Shown here in pieces: positions 9,662 through 18,863 of a stretch of 64,000 nt of DNA (position 1 is its first letter; each line of letters opens with the position of its first letter). The stretch is from NCBI GenBank assembly GCA_009746045.1, contig RPFO01000175.1:2381787-2445786 (forward strand), in the 5' to 3' direction. A model generated the notes under the pieces. The model ran no database searches, had not been told where the DNA came from, and saw nothing but the letters and a program-made list of their open reading frames with translations. The translations under genes were made by a program, and so were the position numbers. The stretch is from Mesostigma viride (lineage: Eukaryota > Streptophyta > Mesostigmatophyceae > Mesostigmatales > Mesostigmataceae).

Positions 9662-12438
9662 CTAATAGCCCTGCTGCACCGCAAAATCAGCCCGCGTACG
9701 GCGGAGCATGATGTCCGCCATGGCCCGAGTCAGCGCCACCGACAAGCGCTGACGCCAATATGACGTCCAGGTCCGCGCCGACCATGGGGCCCGCTGGCCC
9801 TCCAGGTCCAGCCGGTCCTCCCGGAGCCGGCAACACTCCTTGAAGAAGGCGGAGGTCAGGGGCCCCATGGCCCCAAACTCCTCCAGGACAAAGGGCACCA
9901 CACGATGGTGCCCGACGTCGCCGTAGGCCAGGAGCTTGGCCCGCTCCGCCCGGTCCGCCGTGTAACCTGCCGTGAGGGAGGCCCCAGCCACGTGGCTAAG
10001 AGCCAAGGGCCGCGCCACCGAAACGTCAATAAGCAGATGCCGGCCACCCCCCTCAAAGTCCAGCACCACGATGTCAGGCCGGTGGTTGGGGGAATAGAAG
10101 GCAGCGCCATCCGCATCCTCGGACCGGATGTTCGCGTGGGGGAAAACCGACCGAATCATGGCGAGCACCACCGTCAGGAGGACAGTGTGCAAATACAAAT
10201 ACCAATTCTGATTCTGTTGGCCCCCCATGCAGGCAAGGTAGTGAGTCCCCGTGGGATCCAGCGGCTGCCCACAGCTACCACAAGGCCGCCCGGCCGGAAC
10301 AAGAGGCTGCGGGGCAAATAGCTGGTGCCGGAGCGCCACCGAGTAGTGGCTGGGAGCCAAGGCGAATGGGGGGGCCATGGGAAGAGCACGAAGGTACGCC
10401 GAGCCCACACTCCGCAAGGAAAGCGAGAACAGCCACGCACGTCCCTGGGCGTTGAGGTCCGCGAAAAGAGCAATCCAATCAGCCGTGTGCAGAATACCCG
10501 CGTAGGTTTTCTGGTGTTTATCGATGACGCGAGCAGGGAATGCGGCGGGAGATTGAACGGAGGCGACCGAGGGAGTGCCGCGAGGGAGGTGGCGCTGTAC
10601 CGCCTGAGCGGCACGGACGGGAGAACAGGCCTGCTGGATCTCAGCATAGGCCTCCTGGATGGCGGTGACGAAGGGCAAAGGGCTGCTGGGGTCCAGGAGG
10701 TCAGGCGCTGCCGTTGCCAAAAGGGGCAGGAGCCGGCAGCTTTCCGCCCACGACTGAGCGACGGAGCCCAAAAAGGCTGCTGGGGCCAGCCGGGCGGCAC
10801 GAGTCAGACCGCAGCCACCCATCCGTGCAGGCAGGGAGGCAATGCGAATAGCATGTGGCGGGAGGTCGGGGCCCGGGACCAGCTGCGCCAAGGCCGACTG
10901 GATGCGTTCGTCGTGGCCCTCGGCGGCCAGCCGGACCTGAGACGGAAGAGCGCCCCGGAGCCAGTGAACGACGCGAGGGTGAGCGCAAAACCACAGAAGC
11001 AGACCCTTGGTCTGCGAATCATGAAGGCGCGCAATCAAGGGCAGTACCTCAGTGCGTGCCTCGAGGGCGGCCCGCAGAGCATCGATGACAAACGCGGGGT
11101 CGCCAACCGGAACGCCGAGGACATCCAACCCATGGAGGCGCTCGTCCCGGCCCAAGAGCTGGGGCGGAAAGCCGGAGCAATCACCTTGGGGCGAGTACAC
11201 CGCGCACTTGGCAAGGGTCAACTGGAGGTTGATGTCGGCCACCGCGGTCTGCAGTGCCAGCAGAGCCGCGGTGGTGTCCGGCACAGGGCCCAGCAGGTAG
11301 ATATCATCCAAGTAGGCCTGAATAGCGACCGCCGGGTGGGCAGCATGGACCGCTTGGAGGCAACCCTGGAGGGGGGCGGCAAAGTACAGGGGTCCCAGGG
11401 GGTCCCCTTGCTGGGTGCCCGACCGCGACAGCAGGCCGCCGCGAGTGCCGTCCTCCATGATGTGAACCAGTTGGCCGGGCTGGCCGTAGCACACGGCTGT
11501 CCAAGCGTACAAGTCCTCGAAGGACTCCATGACGGCCGCAAACATGCTGGCGCGGGACAGACTGTTGAACGCGTTGTGGCAGTCGACCTTGACGACAGCG
11601 TGGGTGGGGTGGGCCTCGAGGTAGGCCTGCACCGAATGGATGAGGATATCCGCCCCGCCTGGAGTCGTCACCCCCAGCTGGGCCGCCACCGAGGTCTCAC
11701 CCGCTGCGAGGGGCGGGCAGAAAAAGGCACGGAGCTCGGGCGCCTTTTGGCGGCAGATCACTTTGCCCACGAGCTTGCGGAGCACCTCACCGCAGGCGAT
11801 CGGGCGCACCTTGCCCTCGGGGGGGGCAAGACACCCTTGAGCAGAGCGAGGAGGCGAGCGCCCGCTAACCACTCGCGCGCAGCGGGAGGAACGCGACCAG
11901 CCGCCAGGTCAATGAGGGTGTCAAAGAGAATGTCCTCGCCCCCATGCCCCACCAGGACCTCCAAGTGCTCGTAGCGCCAGCCCGACGGCCCGGTAGAGGA
12001 AGCCCGCGGGACCTCACGCATCACCTCCAGGAAGCAGTCGCGGTCCAGCCGGAGGGGGGCCGGCAGGGGGTCCGGCACGGGCAGCTGGAATCCGGGCTCC
12101 GCAGGGTGAAGAGCCTCCAAGGCCGCCAGGGTAGCCGCATTGGCGGGGGCGAGCTTGGCCATTTCCAAGCGGGTCATGGCCCGGCTGAGCTGCCCCTCGC
12201 GGACGAGGCGGATGACGTCGGCGGCCACCCGCTCGAAGTTGACCTCCCCCGACAGCCGGGCCGTGCGCGGGGGCGGCACGCCAAACAGCCCCTCCCAGTC
12301 CCCCTGCAGAAAGCGTCGGCAACGGGCAATAACCGCACCCTGGAGGCCGCGCACACCACGCCCGAGAGGGGTGAGGAGCAGGCGGGGGGTCACCATGTGC
12401 AGTTTAAAGCCCAGCGGGTCGTCCGGAGCGGCGTGCAT
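9662..12438 (-). pseudogene. LINE reverse transcriptase ORF (frameshifted)
   Basis: Reverse transcriptase and downstream domain of the intronic LINE. The upstream frame (12438 to about 11830) carries the fingers region with STGPSGWRYEHLEVL. After a frame change in a run of G (about 11818-11826) the frame to 9662 continues with VRPIACGEVLRKL, VKVDCHNAFNSLSR (first catalytic aspartate), RSGTQQGDPLGPLYF and AYLDDIYLLG (YLDD catalytic pair). About 350 further residues follow, with PCGSCGQPLDPTGTHYLAC, a possible zinc-binding cluster, and RPDIVVLDF, which resembles the PD...D nuclease core of restriction-like-endonuclease LINEs. If the frame break is a sequencing error the ORF would be intact. RT is certain; the endonuclease is a suggestion. 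Confidence 0.75.
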
Positions 12439-12475
12439 GCGCCGGAGAGAAACGATTGCACATTGCGCGAAAAGG

Positions 12476-14031
12476 CTACGCGCGCGGTGGGGGAGGTCGG
12501 TCAGGGTAGACGTCGGGTTGATGGCGCATGCATCCCAGGGACCGTGTCAAGCCAACGCCAACTGGCCGAGTAGTCGGGCGGCGGGGGCTGGGAGCCGGGG
12601 GAGCCGAGGCGGGAGGGGGGGAGGGGGCCGGGACTGCTGGCCGGTTGAGGGGCCGTTGAGCAACACAGGCGCGCGCGTGCTGAGCGCGCCCGTGAATGGA
12701 GTACACCCGCTGGCAGTGAGCTTCCGGGCACCGGTAACAGCTCATGGCCTGCAGATCCGCCGCGCCGAGATCGGGGTGCACAGCGCGAAGGTGCTGGCAG
12801 AGGAGGTTACGGTTGTGGAACACACCCGCACACGGGGACCCCGTGGGAAGCAGCACGGCACACCGGTGAAGGCCGTCGGCGGGCGCTGAGTGGCGGGGAG
12901 CGGCGCCAGCAAAGGCAGGACGTGGGGCCTGCGGCGTCTCCCCAGCCGGGCCGGCAGGCGCGCGCACCACGACCCGACCAGCGCCCGGCAGGCCCGCCGG
13001 GGCCACGGAGGAGGCAGTGCCCACCGGGGAGACCCCCAGCGGAGGGGGATCGAGAACGCCGGCGCCCCTCCCAGGGGGACTCGCCAGCGCGCCCGCGACC
13101 ACCCCAGGCCCCGGCAACGAGGCCGGGGGCGGAGGCCGAGGGGTCGGGGAGGCAGCTGGCCCCGGGGCCCGGTGGGGACCCGGCAGGGGACCCAGCGAGA
13201 CCGGGGGCGGGCCGAGAGGAAGCGCAGTCCCAGGGGGCGGCACAACAGCCCGGCACAACGGGCAGCGCGGCACGGAGTGGAGCAAGCTGCGCGCGATGCA
13301 CGCTTGATGGAATGTGTGGCCGCACGCGGGCAGGCGACACAAGCCATCCCCCGGCCGGAAGGGCTCAAGGCAGATGGCACAGGAGCCCGACTCGGGGTCG
13401 TCCCCCTCCAGAAGGGACCGGACATGAGGGGGGGGCGGGTCCCAGCCGGCCTCCCAGCAACCCGGGAGGCGGCAATCTGGGCGCGCGAGAGGATGCCGAC
13501 CGGTTGGTCAGCCGCGGGGTGCCATTCGTGCGGGATGCCTGCCAACTCCAGGATGTCGTGGAGGAAGGCAGAAACAGGCGTCCCCGCGGTTAGGGGCTGG
13601 GCGCGCCCGGCCGAGTCCACCAAGATGGCCTGGCCGCCCTGAACCGCGATGGGGGCCCCGAACTCCACACGCAGCATGGCGGCCTGCGCCAGGCTGAGGG
13701 AGGTGATGAGAAAGCCCCCACTGGCAACCGGGCCGGGAGGCGGGGCCTGGGCGTCCAAGAAGAGGCGAAGCTGCCGCGGGGACATGAGGCCCAGGTCGGC
13801 GCCGCCCGCGAGGTAGGCCGCCCGCACCGAGACCTGTGCGTCTCGAGCCACCGCCGTGACGAACTCGACCACCGCCTGACCCACCCGCTCGTCCAGGGAA
13901 AGCAGCTCTTCCTGCCGGGCGGCCGGGAGATGCCACGGCAGCCGGCAGCCGGCGTGATATCCTTCCAAGACATACCCCCAAAGAGTCGAGGCCGTCACCG
14001 GGGGGGCGGCGGAAAGAAATGTCGCCCGCAC
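12476..14031 (-). pseudogene. LINE upstream ORF with RING-H2 and C2H2-like fingers (frameshifted)
   Basis: Two overlapping minus frames form one probable ORF. The first (14031 to about 13430) encodes an N-terminal region of unknown fold with LWGYVLEGYHAGCRLPW and LSRAQIAASRVAGRP. After a shift beside the G-run at about 13426-13440 the frame to 12476 encodes a RING-H2 signature, CRLPACGHTFHQACI followed by PRCPLCR. A Pro/Ala/Gly-rich linker comes next, then CAGVFHNRNLLCQHLRAVH and CPEAHCQRVYSIHGRAQHAR, which look like two C2H2 fingers. RING domains act as E3 ubiquitin-ligase or protein-binding modules; what it does for a LINE is unknown. The low-complexity GC-rich linker makes frame assignment there uncertain. 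Confidence 0.6.
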
Positions 14032-14053
14032 CTGCGCAACTAGGGCCAGGAAG

Positions 14054-14423
14054 GCAGTATATATGTTAAAAATATAATTACTTACAGCAGAGTGAAATCA
14101 CTCAAACCAAAGCAAACGCCCAGCTATAAACCTATATACAGAGCCATGTCAAAGCTCTATACTACGATAAGACCAATGGAAACGCCTAACGGGAGGAACC
14201 TAATAGCCCTGCTGCACCGCAAAATCAGCCCGCGTACGGCGGAGCATGATGTCCGCCATGGCCCGAGTCAGCGCCACCGACAAGCGCTGACGCCAATATG
14301 ACGTCCAGGTCCGCGCCGACCATGGGGCCCGCTGGCCCTCCAGGTCCAGCCGGTCCTCCCGGAGCCGGCAACACTCCTTGAAGAAGGCGGAGGTCAGGGG
14401 CCCCATGGCCCCAAACTCCTCCA
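14054..14423 (-). mobile_element. 5'-truncated copy of the RING LINE
   Basis: Minus strand: the final codons of the RT ORF (from LEEFGAMGPLTSAFF to RRTRADFAVQQGY, stop near 14203), then the same 3' UTR ending at about 14054 in an A/T tail. It is almost identical to 9505-9880, so insertion was recent. The truncation point lies at a TATATA-type sequence at 14424. Confidence 0.85.
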
Positions 14424-14762
14424 GTATATATGTGGCATACTGAATCCGTACCATTCCGGCCAGAGACCCTATCATCAAAGGGCAAGCACCACTCAGGCCA
14501 GTAATCCTGGCATACTACATATTATGAATCTAAAAATGACGTGCTTTTTACCGTGCTTTTTACCGTCGTAGAGTAACAGTAGTTTACCTGGCATCCCACA
14601 ATTTCAAAAATAGAATCTTATACTACACTTTAACCATAGCAGTATATATAAGTATTAGCAACATCAAGAACAACAGCGTATCTGCATTCCTGCCTTTTCG
14701 CAAATTAAAAGTTGAAGTGGTGAATCACCAGCAGCTGGCGTCAACAACCCCCGCACACTTAC

Positions 14763-15807
14763 AGAAGTCGACCCCGGGAAGAGATACATCCCTTTCTTCT
14801 GGCCCTCCTCGCCCAGATAGTACTTGGCGACCGCCTGTCGGATCCCCCAGCTGTAATTTGGTTCCGGCCTCCCCCCCCACACGCCTGCCCGCTCGTGCGC
14901 CTCCTGCCCCATGTCCCCCCCGAAATAGAAAAGCATCTTGTGATTATACCTAGGACACTCAACGCACGCGCCAGGGGCACCCTCGTACACCTGCGTGCCG
15001 CGCCGCCAGCGGTTATACAATGAATGGGGGCTCTCCATCCACGAGAAATAAGGGCCAGGGACCACGATGTCCTTCTCAGGGTCGTACCCAGGGGCATCCC
15101 CCCGCTCCTCCGCATCCCCCGCCTAGGTAACCCCCCTGGGATTGTACAGCCGTGATGAGCCCTGCTTAGTGGCGTACTTTTGAAAATCGACTTTCACCTC
15201 TGTAAACCGGAGTGGCTCGTCTTGAAATGCCATCCCAAATAGCCATGTGTCCTTCCGAGATTCTGTCAGCCGGATGTATGAATCGCCCTTGTACGCAGTC
15301 CTCGGCTGCACATACTTGGCGCCCCAGCTCGTGATCATGATGGAGTTGCGGATGACAGCAGCCAGCAGGCGCCGCAGCCGCGCCCTCGTCCCACACCCAC
15401 ATCCAGATGTGGTCCGTCCCGTTGTTCCAGTCCCAGTATGGGTAGTTGCTCCTGATGTGATGCCAGACCAGCTTGGCGGCCTGCACGGTGGCCACCATGC
15501 GCGCGCCCTCGTAGAGGCGCATCCGGGGGGGGTCGTTACCCATGAAAAGGTAGCACGAGTTCAGGAACGGCACGTAGAAGTAATCCGCTTCATCTGGGTC
15601 CAGCGTCCGGTGCTCACTTTGGAGCAGCCATTCCAGGAACATGAATTCAAAGTTATAAGGAGATTCCGAAAATATGAGGCCTTCTGCAACGCCCGTATCG
15701 GGAAACTCGTACTCCCGTGACGTGCACAGGCCCTGCCGCCGCAGCTGCAGGAGGCGCGTGTTGAACACGGGGGGGAGCTCGTAGATAAATATGCGGGGGC
15801 GCCATGC
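14763..15807 (-). CDS. Exostosin-like (GT47) glycosyltransferase, central exon(s)
   Basis: Exostosin domain of the same gene. A good acceptor (TTTGTCTCAG, AG at 15809-15808) precedes AWRPRIFIYELPPVFN, the usual start of the GT47 domain. Then come DEADYFYVPFLNSCYLF, DHIWMWVWDEGA, SRKDTWLFGMAFQDEP, DIVVPGPYFSW, KMLFYFGGDMGQ and NYSWGIRQAVAKYY, all in the order expected for exostosins. The donor GTAAGT follows 14763. Two problems: the frame changes between WVWDEGA and the IRNSIMITSWGAKYV part, in GCG-rich sequence at about 15355-15380; and an in-frame TAG lies at 15125-15123 after LYNPRGVT. Either the gene is damaged, small introns are missed, or the assembly has indels. Confidence 0.8.
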
Positions 15808-16190
15808 CTGAGACAAACGAACCCCACCGCCACCCACCTCGGAGGTCGGGAGTGCTTCCTGGGTGGGTGAGAGGCCAGCAGCGGATGGAACCGCTTGCAT
15901 GCCCACCCGCCCTTGCTGCCCCTCTAAATCCAGTCCAGTACGGCTAGTTACTGCGGCGCTGCCAGAACCAGCGGTCGGTGAGCTCTCCTAATCAAGACCA
16001 ATGCTACCAAGCCCACCAGAGCTGACCTCCGACCCTAATGGCAGCCCGTTTGAGGAACGGTGGCCAGCCGCCGCCGACTTTGCTGAAGCCCTGGCAGCCA
16101 ACGTCGCGAGGCGAAGCTCTTTCCGCGAAGCCCTTGGCTTCGGCGCTGCCCCTGCCATCACCTGCCCTTGCATGCCACTGGCCTTGGTCC

Positions 16191-16806
16191 TCATCCTCGC
16201 CGTTTGGCATGGTAACTGTCACCGCTCTCAATACCGTCTCCATCCTGATTTGCGTCTGCCTCCCCCTCCTTGTTGCCCATGGACTCTTCGTTGCCCCTCA
16301 GTGGGAGCAGTTCATCGGTCGCCGGCCTGGCTGGGATGGAACAGTCGATCCCGTGGTACCCCTGCTGGCACACGCAGAACCCGCGGTCGCACTCCCCCCT
16401 GCCCGAGCACTGGTTCACGCAGATGCTGGGCGCCGTCACGCTACACAAGAGCCCCTGGTGCTCCGGGTACCAGCAGGGGAACATGCGCAGGGGAGGTTGC
16501 CTCGTCCAGATCTCGGGGCTCGCGGGCGTGTTGCAGAAATCGTCCACGTCCTGCAAGTGGATGGGCCCCCCGCCATCGAAGTCGTGCTCCCGCAGCCAGT
16601 CTGTTTGCAGCTGGCTCACATCGGTCACGTTGATGCCCCATCTGCCAATTAACGCATCGTCCTCAAGTAGCACGGCGAGCCGGTATGCGTCGTGGGCCTC
16701 AAAGAAGGCTGCGTCGGAGAGAGGTCGGCCAGGGAACCTGGTACCAGCACCGCAGTAGCAGCGCTGACGGTCGCACTTGTTCAGGCAGTGGGAGAGAGTC
16801 CAGGTG
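16191..16806 (-). CDS. Exostosin-like (GT47) glycosyltransferase, EGF-rich exon 2
   Basis: The exon begins after a C-rich polypyrimidine tract and AG at 16808-16807. Its first base completes the split codon left by exon 1. It encodes [18 protein letters not shown], then a 60-residue segment ending [13 protein letters not shown], then an EGF-like unit with [14 protein letters not shown] and [17 protein letters not shown] repeats between the membrane anchor and the GT47 domain are common in algal exostosin-like enzymes. The frame stays open to a stop at 16191, but the link to the exostosin domain at 15807 is unresolved: I found no donor of the right phase, so a missed intron or an indel lies between. 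Confidence 0.75.
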
Positions 16807-16879
16807 CTGGGGGGGCCGGGGAGGGGGGGGGAGTGAAGTAAGGAGGAGGAGATGTTGAAGACACGAAACAGCATGCCAT

Positions 16880-17195
16880 TTGGCGTTTAATATCGTCAGC
16901 CAGCGGGCCCCTTGGTCAGCGCGGACCTGGACATCGTACTGGCACCAAGCCGCCAACGCCTTTCGGTAGCGCTTACCCGGGCTATGGCTGATATCTTGCT
17001 CCGCCGCACGCGGGCTGACTTTGCGGCGCAGCACGGTTATTAGGCTGTTTTACTTCATTCCGCGGTGTGGATTGAGTGTCCCATGCCGGCTGTGGTTGTT
17101 TTGTCGTGGCATCTCTGGTTAGCGTTGGCTTTGTTTTTTTTCATTGGGTGCCTTCACTCTGATGTGAGCAATAATATTTTTTGAAAATATATATC
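16880..17195 (+). mobile_element. 3' end of a RING-LINE relative abutting the virus-like element
   Basis: The plus frame ends QRLSVALTRAMADILLRRTRADF, then AAQHGY and TAG at 17041. This is a diverged version of the LINE C-terminus at 9662. About 150 bp of 3' UTR follow, with the shared TTCACTCTG...GT(A/G)AG(C/T)AAT(A/T)ATATTTTTT tail, running into TATATA where the PLV inverted repeat starts. Confidence 0.75.
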
Positions 17196-17435
17196 TATAT
17201 AGCCCCTCATTGAGTGATGGGGCCGTGTGGGGTACCGGGGAGCCATTCTTGAGTGATGATGGTTGAGTGATAAATTGAGTGATAAAATATTGGGTTTTTG
17301 GTTTGCTACTGGCATCTGTCACGGTGCAGCCACGCCTTCCCGACCCGTGCCAACCCTGGCTCAGGGGTCGCGGGGCTTTAGGAGGCCATAGAATTTCTGG
17401 CATCTGTCACCACGTCAACATGTGAGTATGTGTGG

Positions 17436-17500
17436 AATAGGCCAAATTGGCCAGAGAATTTGAAGGAAGTTCTAAGTATATCTGGCCAATTTGGCCTATT
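17436..17500. repeat. 65-bp perfect palindrome, copy 1 (left TIR)
   Basis: Arms of 20 bp (AATAGGCCAAATTGGCCAGA and its reverse complement) flank a 25-nt spacer. Each arm also contains the near-palindrome GGCCAAATTGGCC. It repeats 200 bp further in. Confidence 0.9.
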
Positions 17501-17635
17501 CTGACAGAACCATCAACCACCGCCCAACCCACCCCACGCACCAACCGCAGAACGCGCGGGACCTCCGTGGACGGCCGGGTCGTTCATGGGAAACGCGCGA
17601 TTCGCACGCGTCAACGTGCGAGGGTGTGTGTGTAT

Positions 17636-17700
17636 AATAGGCCAAATTGGCCAGAGAATTTGAAGGAAGTTCTAAGTATATCTGGCCAATTTGGCCTATT
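17636..17700. repeat. 65-bp perfect palindrome, copy 2 (left TIR)
   Basis: Identical in arms and spacer to copy 1, same orientation, offset 200 bp. Confidence 0.9.
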
Positions 17701-17819
17701 CTAACAAAACCATCAACCGTCAACCCAACCACGCCACACGTCAGTCGCGCGCCTGATCGCCTGCGCGTTCCTGCGGATTCCTGCGCCGTCGCGGGAGAGG
17801 AGCGGAGGATGGCTTGGTG

Positions 17820-18197
17820 TCAATCGCCTCTCAGGAGCTGCAGCCGTTCCTTCGCTTGGTCAAATGTCGACGAGGAAATGGATTGTCTGCCGGTGACGCA
17901 GCCGGCCATTATGGACACAACGACCAAGTCCTCGCACGCCTTGATAATTTCGTCCAGAGTCGCGCCGTCTTCCAAGGCGCACACAGCAGCCGACGAGAAT
18001 ATGCGTGGATCGTCTAAATGGTCTAATTCGAGATTGTAATTGTCCTCGTACGGGTCGGGCTTTCCGGCGACGGTGCAAGAAACCCGCGCGACTTCTGCGG
18101 CGTTAACGGACCTTCGCGTGCCGCTCTGGATGTACCCGCCACTGCCCGGTTTGCAGGCCTCGATGCAATTGAGAATGTCATTCATGGTAACGAACAT
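17820..18197 (-). CDS. PLV hypothetical protein, 125 aa
   Basis: First gene of the leftward block, ending where the left TIR begins (its TGA spans 17822-17820). The product is slightly acidic, with several cysteines (NCIEACKPG, VSCTVAG, MAGCVTG) and a central acidic stretch ELDHLDDPRIF. No signal peptide or membrane segment is evident. An AT-rich TCTA motif lies about 15-18 nt upstream of the start. I do not recognise the family. The sustained frame and position in a co-directional block support a real gene. Confidence 0.55.
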   Translation of the reverse strand: MFVTMNDILNCIEACKPGSGGYIQSGTRRSVNAAEVARVSCTVAGKPDPYEDNYNLELDHLDDPRIFSSAAVCALEDGATLDEIIKACEDLVVVSIMAGCVTGRQSISSSTFDQAKERLQLLRGD

Positions 18198-18292
18198 GTT
18201 GGAAACGTTTATAGATTCATGTAAGATAATTTATTAATCGAAATACGATAACAGACACCATTTACACTGAGTCATTACGCGTTAAATCCTGT

Positions 18293-18805
18293 CTACTTGT
18301 GATGGCATTTACACGAATCGAATCCGCGGACCTTCTCGAAACGCAAGATGCACACAAACGATCGGAAACTACCAACTGGTTTGTAGTTGTCGGTATCCTC
18401 TTCCTCTCTGTCGATGTGAACTAGACCGATCACCAGCTGTCCTCCGTGCCTGAACAGGTATGGGTCCTTGAGGTTATAGAACGAATGCGCGTTTGGCGAA
18501 AATTCGTACAGAGGTATACCTTCTCCGCCGATTTCCATCTGTTCAGAGCACAGAACGACGCATTCCCCCGGATTTTGCTCACCGCCCAAGAAACTAGGAG
18601 AAACTAGGCCAATGACCTTGTAATTATCGCGGTTCTCGACGAAATCAAATCCAACCCAATGAGCGCCACCGCGCCAGGTGCTGTCGATGACAGGAGCACG
18701 TGGGTCTGGTTTGACGTTGAAATAACACAGCCCGGTTCTTCCGTCAATCGTTGGCGTCATCCCTTTGAAGTCGACGACGTATTGGTAATACGTGGGATAG
18801 TCCAT
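18293..18805 (-). CDS. PLV hypothetical protein, 170 aa
   Basis: A 170-residue soluble-looking protein, rich in aromatic residues and Gly/Pro/Asp (WRGGAHWVGFDFVENRD, DPYLFRHGGQLVIGLVHID). The alternating hydrophobic pattern suggests a beta-rich fold, such as an accessory virion protein. Its ATG at 18805 follows an A/T-rich leader ending AATAAACT. It lies between the 125-aa gene and the Ig-like fibre candidate, all leftward. No family recognised. Confidence 0.55.
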   Translation of the reverse strand: MDYPTYYQYVVDFKGMTPTIDGRTGLCYFNVKPDPRAPVIDSTWRGGAHWVGFDFVENRDNYKVIGLVSPSFLGGEQNPGECVVLCSEQMEIGGEGIPLYEFSPNAHSFYNLKDPYLFRHGGQLVIGLVHIDREEEDTDNYKPVGSFRSFVCILRFEKVRGFDSCKCHHK

Positions 18806-18863
18806 AGTTTATTACATCTTATGAGAGATAATAGTTGGCATGGTAAGCAAAAACGGATCCGTT

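Larger units (their letters stand above)
9505..14050 (-). mobile_element. LINE with RING-finger coding region, near full length
   Basis: Non-LTR retrotransposon read on the minus strand. From upstream it has a start region near 14043, RING-H2 and zinc-finger coding sequence, RT, a C-terminal domain ending RRTRADFAVQQGY at 9662, and a 3' UTR (9661-9505) ending in an A/T tail. The same 3' UTR is found at 14054-14210 and 42916-43255, proving it is one mobile family. The coding region needs three frame changes (about 13.4 kb, 12.45 kb and 11.83 kb), at least two at G/C homopolymers. The 5' boundary is approximate; a truncated sister copy abuts it at 14054. Confidence 0.75.
7636..14762 (-). other. 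GT47 gene intron (7.1 kb) filled with repeats
   Basis: The donor GTAAGT is at 14762-14757 (minus strand), directly after the codons for LFPGSTS. The acceptor CAG is at 7638-7636, directly before HYLTDM. Both ends are phase 0. It contains the minisatellite (8865-9504), the LINE (9505-14050) and a truncated LINE copy (14054-14423). The rest, 7640-8860 and 14424-14756, holds no gene I can support; a CCCCCA-type run is at about 8790-8818. Confidence 0.75.
17196..17821. repeat. PLV left terminal inverted repeat
   Basis: Reverse complement matches 42290-42915 with few differences. The inner end (GGCTTGGTGTC) lies exactly at the stop codon of the first leftward gene; the outer end is TATATAGCCCCTCATTGAG. 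Confidence 0.9.

Noticed and set aside
10325-11974. 549-aa plus-strand ORF
   Set aside because: It is antisense to the LINE reverse transcriptase, has low-complexity Arg/Gly/Gln composition and no motif; it is a GC-rich shadow frame.
12140-13642. Long plus-strand ORFs (249 and 250 aa) over the RING region
   Set aside because: Shadows of the minus-strand LINE frames, which contain the RING and finger motifs.
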